DNA from: Chloroflexota bacterium
GTDB taxonomy: Bacteria; Chloroflexota; Limnocylindria; Limnocylindrales; CSP1-4
Direction of reading: 5' to 3'
Length of the DNA: 64,000 nucleotides
NCBI GenBank assembly: GCA_019637815.1
Contig: JAHBUZ010000013.1
Location: 51,119-115,118, forward strand
This document shows positions 54,401-62,340 of the stretch, one piece after another. Made by a program: the position numbers and the translations under genes. The stretch's first letter is position 1. Every line of letters starts with the position of its first letter. The notes beneath the pieces are model-generated. The model had not been told where the DNA came from. It saw nothing but the letters and a program-made list of their open reading frames with translations, and made no database searches.

Positions 54401-54984
54401 TCGAACCGGAGCTGGAACTTCTCGGCGAGCTCCTGCTGCCATTGCTCGACGAGCGATCCCGGGCTCACGATGAGGCACCGCCGCAGGTCGCCGCGCACCA
54501 TCAGCTCCCGGATGAGCAGCCCCGTCATGATCGTCTTGCCCGCACCCGGGTCATCCGCGAGCAGGAAGGACAGCGGCTGGAGCGGCAGCATCCGCTCGTA
54601 GACCGCGGTGATCTGGTGGGGCAGCGGCTCGACGAGGCTCGTGCTGACCGCCACGTATGGGTCGAACAGGTGGGCGAGGCTGATGCGCTTCGCCTCCGAG
54701 GCGAGGCGGAAGTCGTCCGCGTCGCCATCGAACGCCCAGGCGCGACCCTCCTGCGCGATGGACATGTCGGCCTCGTCCTCGCGCGTCCGGAGACGCTGGG
54801 CAGGCGTGCCGTCGGGGAGCGTGTACGTGAGCGTGATGGTGTCGCTGCCGTGCCACGTGACGTCCACCACCGTCACGAGCGAGTCGGCGACGACGCCCCG
54901 CACCAGGGCGCCCTTGGTCAGGTCTTCGAGGCGGGCTACGGTCAGGGTCTCCAGGGTCGCATCAGGGCCGGTCCGCTCCCCCAA
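51415..54984 (-). CDS. SNF2/DEAD-type helicase with C-terminal DUF3883 domain, defence locus
   Basis: About 1189 aa. Motif I LADDPGAGKTIMTGLLI near 145, DEAH-type box VFDEAHKLS near 245, motif III LLTATPHNG near 280, and a C-terminal helicase lobe with FTEHRDTLEYLV, VATDAAGEGINLQRA and RFGRIHRIGQ. The last 110 residues form a DUF3883 domain with a possible nuclease-like triad (KLGYDIES, then FIEVKGR). The only start giving the family N-terminus is TTG 54984, without a visible ribosome site. ATG 55000 would be in frame if one G of a GGGGG run were missing. It belongs to the helicase-methylase-ATPase core. Confidence 0.85.
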   Translation of the reverse strand: MGERTGPDATLETLTVARLEDLTKGALVRGVVADSLVTVVDVTWHGSDTITLTYTLPDGTPAQRLRTREDEADMSIAQEGRAWAFDGDADDFRLASEAKRISLAHLFDPYVAVSTSLVEPLPHQITAVYERMLPLQPLSFLLADDPGAGKTIMTGLLIRELMVRGDLRRCLIVSPGSLVEQWQQELAEKFQLRFDLLTRDRITDSPSGNPFADADLLISRLDRLARDPELQAKLDAAPDWDLVVFDEAHKLSATLSAGEVRSTGRRKLAERIRPHTRNLVLLTATPHNGKDEEFELFLSLLDADRFEGRRRGRTGPVDASDLMRRMVKERLVRFDGTPLFPERHAYVVPYELSPAEAALYEQVTTYVRDEMDRAERLKAEGEGRKGSIVGFALTVLQRRLASSPEAIYRSLQRRRIRLERALAEAEQLRAGQQARIALPELDALSLADLDDDDEQTADELESAEETAVDAASAARSVDELRREIATLTQLEALAADVRARGDDTKWTELSTILGEDPRMRDASGARRKLVIFTEHRDTLEYLVTRIGTYLGRPDQVVAIHGGMSRDTRRAAETSFKNEPDTLVLVATDAAGEGINLQRAHLMVNYDLPWNPNRLEQRFGRIHRIGQSEMCHLWNLVAHRTREGDVYARLLDKIETERQALGGEVFDVLGELSFDGKPLRDLLIEAIREGDRPEVRARMSRVIDGAVDRQHLQSLLDERAIGAESMDTRAVQRIRDDLERAEAGRLQPHYIRAFFLDAFARLGGSVQPREQDRFEITRVPSRIRERATVLGLRQLPRAYQRITFDKAHVDTQPIAELICPGHPLLDATIDLVLADHRTLLRRGTVLVDPADAGADLRALVYLEHAVVDGRRNPDGASRVVSRRMELVDLTDRDASGAGPAPYLDLRSPDDHERALIEPVVRDASWLVAADLESRAIGHAITTLGRAHLAEVRERTTVRVERVRRQVTARLTYEINHWDAQASQLGLAEQAGKSTRLPASVARQRAQEMADRLDTRMRELDLEAKVDALPPVMVGGAVVVPQGLLDRLTGTGTADEPELFARETKRVERIAMDAVMAAERAAGHEPRDVSADKLGYDIESRGPDGRLRFIEVKGRAHGATTVTVTRGEIMKSFNVPASWLLALVAVHPDDTAEMPVYLRSPFRLKPEDAATSINYAIADLLRQGERLESAA

Positions 54985-55030
54985 GCGGGCTGGCGGTCAT
55001 GGTAGGGGATGCGCACAAGTCAGCGATCCG

Positions 55031-55447
55031 TCACTGCATCAGGGCATGCACGATCGCGCGTGCCAGCAGGGCCCACTCATGGTCGGTGCTGGGGCCGTCG
55101 TCCGGCTCTTCTTCCCACGGGGCCGGGACGGTACGAGCACCCATCTCACCCAACTCATCGTTGTGGTAGGCAACGAGTAGCTTGGACCCGGACCACGTTG
55201 CCCAGCCGTCCCAGGGCGAGTTGCTCAACATCGACACCGCCTCGCCCTCGCTGATATCGAAGATGAAGGTGACGAAGACGCGGCCAGCTTCACCAAAGCG
55301 GACCTCATAGACCGTGCTCTCGCCGTAGCCGAAGGGGTCCGCAGCGACCTCGACGAGCCGTCCCTCGTCATAGACCCGATACCAGTCGCCACCGGCCTGT
55401 GCACTGTCGGCGAGGGCCTGGATGTCGGGATCACGTGGCGCGACCAT
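55031..55447 (-). CDS. Unknown 138-aa protein upstream of the helicase
   Basis: Predicted alpha/beta, acidic. Notable stretches are GDWYRVYDEGRLVEVAADPFGYGESTVYEVRFGE, RVFVTFIFDISEG and WDGWATWSGSKLLVAYHNDELGE, with a helical EWALLARAIVHALM end. No signal peptide. AGGAGGAGG precedes the ATG at 55447, so it should be strongly translated. It lies between Fic and the helicase, 30-46 bases from the helicase start. It could be an immunity-like or accessory protein of the locus; unassigned. Confidence 0.55.
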   Translation of the reverse strand: MVAPRDPDIQALADSAQAGGDWYRVYDEGRLVEVAADPFGYGESTVYEVRFGEAGRVFVTFIFDISEGEAVSMLSNSPWDGWATWSGSKLLVAYHNDELGEMGARTVPAPWEEEPDDGPSTDHEWALLARAIVHALMQ

Positions 55448-55534
55448 GCGTGGTCCTCCTCCTAGCTTCGAACCTCATGATGGATGCCCGCCGTGTCGGC
55501 TCGATCGTCACGCGGGCGAACATGCTCCTGCCAA

Positions 55535-56569
55535 TCAGGCTGGTCGTACGCCATCGGCCTTGGGCGGGCGACCGATTCGCCGCGTGCTTCGATACGCATC
55601 GACCCACTCCCGCGTGCTGAGCCAGCGGTCGCCGTCGCCCTTCACGGCACGCAGCCGACCGCGCTCCACGGCGGCGCGGAGCGCTCGTGCCCCGCGGGCG
55701 TCCAGTGCCAGTGCGCTGAGCGGCAGCAGCCTGGTCGGCCCGGCCAGGCTTGGCAGGAGGAACCGGTCGAGGCTCTCCTTCACAGCACGAGCCACGATCT
55801 CCGTCAGCGGTCCTTGGTCCCCGGCGTCGGACCGTCGGAGCGCCTTGAGGTATGCCGTGCGGATCTTGTTGCGGAGGACCGCGGGCGGGTAGCCAGAACG
55901 GACCAGCAGCAGGTTCAGGATGAGTCGACCCACTCGTCCGTTGCCATCTCGGAACGGGTGGATGCGCTCGAACTCGCCATGCGCGGCGGCGATCCTGACG
56001 ATGGGGTGGGTCGCCGCTCGGTCACTCCCCAGCGCATCGAGCCAGTCGGTGATCGCCGCGTGGACCTGCGTGAACGGTGGCGGGACCATGCCGTCCGGGA
56101 ACTGCGCGATGTCGTGACGACGGAAGCTGCCGGGTCCCTCGGCCGGATCGAGCCCATCGGGTGGGAAGAGCTCCCAGACCGGGCCGACCGCGAGTGCGTG
56201 GATGTGTCGCAGCTCGGTCAGGGTGAGGAGCACGCCATCCGGCACGGACTCCTCCGGCGTTCGCGCCTGTGCATAGACCCAACGTGCAGCGTTCGCGTAG
56301 GCCTGCACTTCCAGGTACTCGCGCAGCTCCTTGTTGCCGACGGAGCGGCCCTCGTCCAGGAGGGCACGAACCTCCTTGAGGATGAGCGTGTTGCCCTCGA
56401 TGGCGGTCGATGCGTGGGCTTCCTCGTACCAGATGTCGCGCCAGATGGCCTCGTTCTCGGCAGGCACGGGCAGCCCACCTGCTCGAGCCAGGTCGCTGAC
56501 TCCCAGGTCCACCTGCTCCAGGATCTGCTGCCGTGATGGCCGGCCTCGGTGCGTCTGGAGGATCACCAT
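55535..56569 (-). CDS. Fic-domain AMP-transferase with N-terminal inhibitory motif
   Basis: 344 aa. The catalytic Fic motif HPFRDGNGRVGR is complete near residue 200. The class II inhibitory motif S/T-x3-E-G is present at 54-59 (STAIEG), so the enzyme carries its own brake. An N-terminal Fic_N-like region precedes it and a winged-helix-like C-terminus (WLSTREWVDAYRS) follows. Fic enzymes usually transfer AMP to target hydroxyls. It is the first gene on the minus strand at the upstream border of the defence block. Whether it belongs to the system or is a passenger is open. Confidence 0.85.
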   Translation of the reverse strand: MVILQTHRGRPSRQQILEQVDLGVSDLARAGGLPVPAENEAIWRDIWYEEAHASTAIEGNTLILKEVRALLDEGRSVGNKELREYLEVQAYANAARWVYAQARTPEESVPDGVLLTLTELRHIHALAVGPVWELFPPDGLDPAEGPGSFRRHDIAQFPDGMVPPPFTQVHAAITDWLDALGSDRAATHPIVRIAAAHGEFERIHPFRDGNGRVGRLILNLLLVRSGYPPAVLRNKIRTAYLKALRRSDAGDQGPLTEIVARAVKESLDRFLLPSLAGPTRLLPLSALALDARGARALRAAVERGRLRAVKGDGDRWLSTREWVDAYRSTRRIGRPPKADGVRPA

Positions 56570-56672
56570 GTCGTCGGATACTGTGTCGTGCGATTTAGTT
56601 CACGTCAATCGTCACAGTTTCCGAGGGGTGCGCCACCGATCTCGGAGCCGCGTCCGCGCGCATCCCCGCGCA

Positions 56673-56702
56673 TTGACATGGCCGCCGCGCTCTGCCTATC
56701 CT
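56673..56702 (+). promoter_or_regulatory. Sigma70-type promoter of the polyamine importer operon
   Basis: TTGACA (56673-56678) and TATCCT (56697-56702) with an 18-base spacer. The predicted start falls in the dyad at 56706-56729. It lies in the 220-base gap between Fic and the ATPase gene. Confidence 0.5.
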
Positions 56703-56705
56703 CGA

Positions 56706-56729
56706 AAGTCATCAGTCATCAGATGACTT
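56706..56729. promoter_or_regulatory. Inverted repeat at the start site of the polyamine importer promoter
   Basis: AAGTCATC and GATGACTT (56706-56713, 56722-56729) are perfect 8-base arms, and GTCATCA is also directly repeated inside. Its position just after the -10 suggests a repressor site; the regulator is not encoded nearby. Confidence 0.5.
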
Positions 56730-56789
56730 CGCACGAGGGCGCCAGCCTGTGGATCGCCGGTCGGCCGTGGATGGACGGGGACGCTTCCG

Positions 56790-57947
56790 GTGACATCGGA
56801 CGCTGCGCCGCGCACACCACCCGGCCGGTCCGGGGTGGTCGAGGTGGTCGACCTGCGCAAGCGGTTCGGCGATGTCCAGGCGCTCGCGGGTGTCTCGTTC
56901 CGCCTGGAGCCGGGCACGTTCTATGCGCTCCTGGGTCCCTCGGGCTGCGGCAAGACCACGTTGCTGCGCCTCCTCGCGGGGTTCGAGCAGCCGGACCAGG
57001 GCAGCATCCTCATCGGGGACGAGGACGTCGCCGGTGTGCCGCCGTATCGCCGTCCGGTCAACACGGTGTTCCAGCACTACGCGTTGTTCCCGCACATGGA
57101 CGTGGCGCGCAACGTGGGCTACGGGCTTCGCCAGCAGAAGCCCGCCCCCGGACGTGACGAGCAGACGCGTCGCATCGACCAGGCGCTCGAGCTGGTCCGC
57201 CTCCAGGGCTTCGGCCATCGCCGCTCCTGGGAGCTGAGCGGCGGCCAGCAGCAACGGGTGGCGCTCGCACGAGCGATCATCAACCGGCCCACGGTGCTGC
57301 TGCTCGATGAGCCGCTCGGCGCGCTGGACCTCAAGCTGCGGCGCGAGATGCAGGTGGAGCTCAAGCAGCTCCAGGGCCAGCTGGGCATCACGTTCATCTT
57401 CGTCACGCACGACCAGGACGAGGCGTTCTCGATGGCCGACCGCGTGGCCGTGATGCACGACGGCCGCATCCTCCAGGACGGCCCGCCGTCCGCGATCTAT
57501 GACCGGCCGGCGGACCCCTGGGTGGCCAGCTTCATCGGTCAGATGAACGTCCTGCCGGGGCAGCTGGAGGAGCTGGGACCGCCCGCGGTGATGCGTCTGG
57601 ACCGGGGTCCGGTGCTCCACGGCGAGCCACCGGGGACCCCCATCGGCATCGGCGAGCGGGCGCTCCTCGCGGTCCGCCCGGAACGCATCTGGTTGACCCG
57701 TGCCGGCCGCAACGGCACGGGACCGGAGCATGCGGGCACCCGGTTCGAGGGCCGGATCGTGCGCACGGTGTTCCTGGGCGACACGGTGGAGCACGTGGTG
57801 GATGCGCCGGCCGTGGGCACGCTCGTCATCTCGGCGCCCAACGTGGAAGGTCAGGGGACAGCGGGCCCTGTCATGGGAGAGGAGGTCGTGGTCGGCTGGA
57901 CGGATGACGCGGCGCGGATCATCAGCGAACGACGACCGGGGCCCTGA
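56790..57947 (+). CDS. potA: Spermidine/putrescine-type ABC transporter ATP-binding protein
   Basis: 385 aa. Walker A GPSGCGKTT at 49-57, Q-loop VFQHYALFPHM, signature [14 protein letters not shown] near 149, Walker B LLLDEPLGALD and H-loop THDQDEAFSMADR. A C-terminal TOBE domain (about 285-380) is typical of PotA and of the iron or spermidine group. GTG start at 56790. It is the first gene of a four-gene polyamine-type operon. Confidence 0.88.
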   Translation: MTSDAAPRTPPGRSGVVEVVDLRKRFGDVQALAGVSFRLEPGTFYALLGPSGCGKTTLLRLLAGFEQPDQGSILIGDEDVAGVPPYRRPVNTVFQHYALFPHMDVARNVGYGLRQQKPAPGRDEQTRRIDQALELVRLQGFGHRRSWELSGGQQQRVALARAIINRPTVLLLDEPLGALDLKLRREMQVELKQLQGQLGITFIFVTHDQDEAFSMADRVAVMHDGRILQDGPPSAIYDRPADPWVASFIGQMNVLPGQLEELGPPAVMRLDRGPVLHGEPPGTPIGIGERALLAVRPERIWLTRAGRNGTGPEHAGTRFEGRIVRTVFLGDTVEHVVDAPAVGTLVISAPNVEGQGTAGPVMGEEVVVGWTDDAARIISERRPGP

Positions 57948-57977
57948 CGGCACCGGCGCACGCAGGAGGTGGAACGG

Positions 57978-59105
57978 ATGCGACCCGAGCACGATGTGAT
58001 GAGACAGCTTCTCCGGGCACGCATGGACCGGCGACGGTTCCTGGCGGCCTCGGGAGCGACGATGGGCGCGCTGGCCATGGGCGGCCCCCGCCTTGCCCGG
58101 GCGCAGTCCTCGGGCGGTGATCTGGGCGACACGCTCAACATCGCCACGTGGCCCCTGTACCACGACCAGGCGACCCTGGACGCGTTCACCGACGCGACGG
58201 GCGTCGCGGTCAACATCCGCGTCTATGGCTCCACGGAGGAGCAGGAGGCGCTCATCCGGGCCGGCAACAGCGGCATCGATCTCGCGGTCCCGAGCCAGTA
58301 CGCCGTCGCGGGCTGGATCGCGGACGGGCTCCTCGAGCGCATCGACTACGGTCGATTGCCGAGCGTGGACATGGCGGCGTGGGACCCGCTGTTCGTGGAC
58401 CAGGACTTCGACCCTGGCAACGGCTACACCATCCCCAAGAACTGGGGCACCACGGGTATCACGTACTGGGCGGACGAGGTCGACCCCCCACCGACGAGCT
58501 GGGCCGACTTCTTCCGGATGGCGGGCGAGGACGCCTACAGCGGCCGGTTCCAGATCGTGGACCACCAGATCTCCTCACTGGGCTCGGCCGCGGTGGCCAT
58601 GGGCTATGGGCTCAACACGGTCGACGAGACCGAGCTGAACGCGATCGCGGACATGCTCATCGCGCTCAAGCCGCACCTGTTCGCCATCAACTCCGATGTC
58701 GAGCCGCCGCTGCGCAATCGGGACACCCTCGCCACCATGGCGTGGACCGGCAACGGCGTGGCGGTGGTGCGGGACAACCCGGATACCGCCCAGTACATCG
58801 TCGCGAGCGATGGCGGCGAGCTGTGGGTCGATTCCTGGGCGATCGCCGCGGACGCGCCGCACAAGGACGCCGCGTACGCGTTCCTGGACTACATCCTCCA
58901 GCCCGGACCGAGTGCCGCAGATACCGTGTTCTCCCTGTTCCCGCACGCCAACCCGGCGGTCCTGCCGCTGCTCCCGCCGGAGGTGTCCGGCAACCAGGTC
59001 ATCTATCCGCCCGCGGAGCTGCTCCAGACGCTCACGATCTCCAACGCGGAGGCGTACAACAGCCCGCTCCGCTCGGATACCTGGGCGCGCATCAAGTCCT
59101 CCTGA
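57978..59105 (+). CDS. potD: Spermidine/putrescine-type binding protein, TAT-exported
   Basis: 375 aa. A twin-arginine signal (MDRRRFLAASGATMG, from residue 18) ends near LARAQ, so it is exported folded; no lipobox. The mature protein has the PotD pattern: TLNIATWPLYHDQATLDAFTDATG, LIRAGNSGIDLAVPSQYAVAGW, IPKNWGTTGITYWADEV, and VRDNPDTAQYIVASDGGELWVDSWAI. AGGAGG lies 8 bases before ATG 57978. The ligand is probably a polyamine, though related proteins bind other small cations. Confidence 0.88.
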   Translation: MRPEHDVMRQLLRARMDRRRFLAASGATMGALAMGGPRLARAQSSGGDLGDTLNIATWPLYHDQATLDAFTDATGVAVNIRVYGSTEEQEALIRAGNSGIDLAVPSQYAVAGWIADGLLERIDYGRLPSVDMAAWDPLFVDQDFDPGNGYTIPKNWGTTGITYWADEVDPPPTSWADFFRMAGEDAYSGRFQIVDHQISSLGSAAVAMGYGLNTVDETELNAIADMLIALKPHLFAINSDVEPPLRNRDTLATMAWTGNGVAVVRDNPDTAQYIVASDGGELWVDSWAIAADAPHKDAAYAFLDYILQPGPSAADTVFSLFPHANPAVLPLLPPEVSGNQVIYPPAELLQTLTISNAEAYNSPLRSDTWARIKSS

Positions 59106-59156
59106 CCATGACGGGAGATCCCACGGGGGAAGCGAGCCGGCCGGAGGTCCTCGACC

Positions 59157-60002
59157 GTGCGTGAACGCGCACGGGCGCTGCTCCTCCTGCCCGCCGGCGT
59201 CTGGTACGCGCTGTTCCTCGTGGGACCCCTCGTGGTCCTGTTCATCTTCTCCTTCGGCATCCGGGGACCCAACGGCGGGTATCTGCCCGGGTTCACGCTG
59301 GAGCAGTACCAGGCCATCGGCACGCGGATCACGCCGTTCGTCAACACGGTCTGGTACGCGGCGCTCGGGACCATCGGTTGTCTGGTGGTCGCGTACCCGC
59401 TCGCCTACTACCTCGCGACCCGGGCGGGCAGCAAGCGGCTGATCCTGCTCGCGCTGGTCGTCGTGCCGCTCTGGACCAGCTTCCTCATCCGGACCTACGC
59501 CTGGATGTTCATCCTCGGCAGCAACGGCATCCCCAAGATCTGGGACGAGCTGGGCCTGGGTCGCCTGGTGCTCGTCAACACGCCCTTCGCCATCGTCCTG
59601 GGCATCGTCTACAACTACCTGCCGCTGATGATCCTGCCGCTGTTCGTGAGCCTCGACCGACTCGACCGGTCGCTGCTCGAGGGCTCGCGGGACCTGGGCG
59701 CCGGGCCGGTGGCCACCTTCCGCCAGATCACCCTGCCGCTGTCGCTGCCGGGCATCGCGAGCGGTTGTCTGCTGGTGTTCATCCCGGCCATGGGGGAGTA
59801 CCTCATCCCGGTGCTGCTGGGCGGCGGCAAGACGTACTTCCTGGGCAACGCGCTGGCGGATCTGTTCCTCCAGTCACGGAACTGGCCCTTCGGCTCGGCC
59901 ATCGGCTCGGCGTTCGTGGGCATGATGCTGATCGTGGTGGCGCTGTACGCGGTGTTCACGGCCCGCCTGTCCCGGCACCGCCCGGATGCACAGCTCCTGT
60001 GA
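59157..60002 (+). CDS. potB: Spermidine/putrescine-type ABC permease, PotB
   Basis: 281 aa with six membrane segments; the EAA loop is near 180 (LLEGSRDLGAGPVATFRQI, then TLPLSLPGI). The first periplasmic segment and YAWMFILGSNGIPKIWDELG are PotB/PotH-like. GTG 59157 has GGAGG 9 bases upstream. Its stop overlaps the next start as GTGA. Confidence 0.88.
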   Translation: MRERARALLLLPAGVWYALFLVGPLVVLFIFSFGIRGPNGGYLPGFTLEQYQAIGTRITPFVNTVWYAALGTIGCLVVAYPLAYYLATRAGSKRLILLALVVVPLWTSFLIRTYAWMFILGSNGIPKIWDELGLGRLVLVNTPFAIVLGIVYNYLPLMILPLFVSLDRLDRSLLEGSRDLGAGPVATFRQITLPLSLPGIASGCLLVFIPAMGEYLIPVLLGGGKTYFLGNALADLFLQSRNWPFGSAIGSAFVGMMLIVVALYAVFTARLSRHRPDAQLL

Positions 60003-60883
60003 GCCTCCAGCGCTGGATCGACCGAGGGCTGCGCTGGTGGACGGTCGGCGTCTACGTGTTCCTGTTCCTGCCCATCGTCGTGGTCATCGTGTTCAGCTTC
60101 AACGAGGGGCGACACGTGGCCCAGATCACGGGCTTCTCGCTCCGCTGGTACGAGGAGGCGTGGAACGACCAGTTCGTGCTCCGTGCCCTGCGGACCAGCC
60201 TCACCATCGCGCTGGTCTCCGCGGTCATCGCGACCATCATCGGCACGCTGTCCGCGATCGCCATGCACGGGGCGCGGCCCGCGGTCCGGATGACCTTCGA
60301 GCTGCTCATCTACATCGCGATCATCGTGCCCGGCATCGTCATCGGCATCTCCACGCTCATCTTCGCGGTGACCGCCTTCGACCTCGTCAACCCGGTGCTG
60401 GCGAGCCTCCTGCCCGATCGACCACCCCAGCTGACCCTGGGCCTGGGCACGGTCATCGCGGCACACGCGATGTTCACGTCCGCCATCGTCAACGTCCTGG
60501 TGCGCACCCGGATGGCGGGCATGGACCGGACCCTCGTCGAGGCCTCGTCCGACCTGTACGCCTCACCCTGGCGCACGTTCCGCCAGGTGACCATCCCGCA
60601 GCTCCGGCCGGCCATCGTGGCGGGGTTCCTGCTGGCCTTCACGTTCAGCTTCGATGACTTCATCGTCGCCTTCTTCACGACAGGTCAGGACCAGACGCTG
60701 CCCATCTTCCTGTTCGCGTCGATCCGGCGGGGTGTGACCCCCGTCGTGAACGCCATCGCGACCGTGCTGCTGACCGTGACCATCAGCTCGCTCGTGCTCG
60801 CCTGGTTCGTGGCGGTCCGGCGTGGCCGACACGCGGCGCCCGAGTCAACCGGCGCCGAGGTGGCCGCAGCCGCGGAGCCCTGA
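59999..60883 (+). CDS. potC: Spermidine/putrescine-type ABC permease, PotC
   Basis: 294 aa with the PotC/PotI pattern: FLPIVVVIVFSFNEGRH at the first membrane segment, FSLRWYEEAWND, and the EAA loop near 180 (LVEASSDLYASPWRTFRQV, then TIPQLRPAI), followed by FTFSFDDFIVAFFTTG, a family signature. It is coupled to potB by a GTGA overlap. The C-terminal tail is Ala/Glu-rich and disordered. Confidence 0.9.
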   Translation: MSLQRWIDRGLRWWTVGVYVFLFLPIVVVIVFSFNEGRHVAQITGFSLRWYEEAWNDQFVLRALRTSLTIALVSAVIATIIGTLSAIAMHGARPAVRMTFELLIYIAIIVPGIVIGISTLIFAVTAFDLVNPVLASLLPDRPPQLTLGLGTVIAAHAMFTSAIVNVLVRTRMAGMDRTLVEASSDLYASPWRTFRQVTIPQLRPAIVAGFLLAFTFSFDDFIVAFFTTGQDQTLPIFLFASIRRGVTPVVNAIATVLLTVTISSLVLAWFVAVRRGRHAAPESTGAEVAAAAEP

Positions 60884-60912
60884 GCGGGACCCGTCACCGC
60901 ATCTCGCCCGTG

Positions 60913-61356
60913 TCAGTCGTCCGTCCATGCCTCGACCTCACGCCAGAACGGATCAGGGTGCTCCGGCTGCCGCTGGTATGCCGCTCCATCGGCGACGATC
61001 GATGCAGTACCCCGATCCTCCGGCCCCAGCGCGACGGCGATGACGATCGCTCCCTCGTCCGGGGATCGGTGGTGTGCCACGGTGATCCGCTCCTCGTGGC
61101 TGGTCTCGCGCGCCACGACGACCACGCTCCGCCGGACCATCGCGCCGTGTGGCCCCAGCGCGCGGCGCGCGAAGCGCGCCACGGCCTCCACGCCGGGATC
61201 CGCGTCGGTCACCAGGACCAGCGCCGAGACCTCGAACGCCTTGCGACCGGCCGCGGCGAGCGCTCGACGCAGGAGTCGCGCCAGCTCCACGGGATCACCG
61301 GAGCCGAAGGGGTCCTCGGTCAGGGCGATCGAGGTCGGCCGCCCGGTCCCGGCCAT
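60913..61356 (-). CDS. Unknown alpha/beta protein, last gene of the GH4 operon
   Basis: 147 aa: VELARLLRRALAAAGRKAFEVSALVLVTDADPGVEAVARFARRALGPHG, then RRSVVVVARETSHEERITVAHH and EGAIVIAVALGPEDRG. The alternating strands and helices around a TDAD loop suggest a small Rossmann-like or thiolase-like fold. No signal peptide. Only 3 bases separate it from the kinase stop, so it is in the same transcript. Function not recognised. Confidence 0.55.
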   Translation of the reverse strand: MAGTGRPTSIALTEDPFGSGDPVELARLLRRALAAAGRKAFEVSALVLVTDADPGVEAVARFARRALGPHGAMVRRSVVVVARETSHEERITVAHHRSPDEGAIVIAVALGPEDRGTASIVADGAAYQRQPEHPDPFWREVEAWTDD

Positions 61357-61359
61357 CGA

Positions 61360-62340
61360 TCAGAGCGTCTGGAAGAGCGCCGCCCCGGGTCCGGTCGCGC
61401 GCAGCGTCTCGATATCCGGGCGTACCCCGACCTCATCCGCAGCCAGCAGCAGCACGCCGTAGACGGGCTCGGCGTCCGGCCGGACGATCCGATACCCGCC
61501 GGTGCGCTCGGTGATCGCGGTCAGCAGATCGGTGCAACGGTGCCGCAGCACACCGCCGGTGACGACCAGGATGACCTCCGCGGGATCCCGGAAGCCGACG
61601 CGCTCTGCGGCGGCTCGCACGTACCCGGCGAGCATCTCGGCATGGGCCCCGATGGCCGTATGTGCCACGGGGTCGCCCGCATGCCCTGCCTCCAGGAGGA
61701 CGGCCGCGAGCCGCGCCACGCCCTGGTCGCCGGTGCCGGTATCGCGGGCGGTGATGGCGCGCACCAGCTCCTCCACCGTCCCGACCCCGTGCGTGGCCAG
61801 GGCCGCCGTCTGGAACCCGGGCACGGGTCCGCCCCCGTAGGTGCCGCGGATGAGCAGCGCGTACGCGATCCGGCCCAGCTCCGTGGCGCCGGACGCCTCC
61901 AGGCGCATCCCCGAGAACCAGGTCGCCCCTGTGGGCCCTCGCGCACCGATGGCGCCCCCGGTGCCGATCACCAGCGAGACGCCGATGCCATCGTCCGTGC
62001 CGGCACGCAAGGCACCCAGGGCGTCATTGACGATGATGGGCGTCCGCCGAAGCCCGAGGGCCACCGTGAGTCGCTCGGCGTAGAACACCATGTCCTCCGG
62101 CCAGTCGGCACCACACAGGCCGAACGCCGCGTGGGCCAGCGCCGAGCCCTCCACGCCCGCGGCACGCAGGGCCTGGCGTGCCGCCTCCGCGACCCGGTCC
62201 ACGGCGACCTGGGGATCGTGCTCCGCATGGATGTCGGACGAGCCACCACGTCCCGCACCCAGGACCCGGCCCGTGGCGTCTGCGACGACCGCGACGGTCT
62301 TGGTGGCGCCGCCGTCGACCCCCAGCAGGAGGTCGTTCAC
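61360..62340 (-). CDS. BadF/BadG-type sugar kinase (N-acetylglucosamine kinase-like)
   Basis: 326 aa of the BcrAD/BadF ASKHA family. LLLGVDGGATKTVAVVAD is the phosphate-1 motif at the N-terminus, VSLVIGTGGAIGARG near 127 the phosphate-2 motif, and LVVTGGVLRHRCTDLL near 258 the adenosine motif. Such proteins include GlcNAc and glucosamine kinases. Coupling by a GTGA overlap to a GH4 glycosidase gene supports phosphorylation of an amino sugar or hexose. It lacks the Fe-S cysteines of the dehydratase activators. Confidence 0.8.
   Translation of the reverse strand: MNDLLLGVDGGATKTVAVVADATGRVLGAGRGGSSDIHAEHDPQVAVDRVAEAARQALRAAGVEGSALAHAAFGLCGADWPEDMVFYAERLTVALGLRRTPIIVNDALGALRAGTDDGIGVSLVIGTGGAIGARGPTGATWFSGMRLEASGATELGRIAYALLIRGTYGGGPVPGFQTAALATHGVGTVEELVRAITARDTGTGDQGVARLAAVLLEAGHAGDPVAHTAIGAHAEMLAGYVRAAAERVGFRDPAEVILVVTGGVLRHRCTDLLTAITERTGGYRIVRPDAEPVYGVLLLAADEVGVRPDIETLRATGPGAALFQTL

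Noticed and set aside
44570..54984. Classification as BREX, DISARM or type I restriction-modification
   Set aside because: No PglZ, BrxL, BrxC, DrmA/B/C, HsdS or HsdR genes are visible; the DUF499/DUF1156/helicase trio is different.
52741..55005. Long plus-strand open frame of 754 codons opposite the helicase
   Set aside because: Same reason: the helicase motifs are on the minus strand and this frame has no domain-like pattern.
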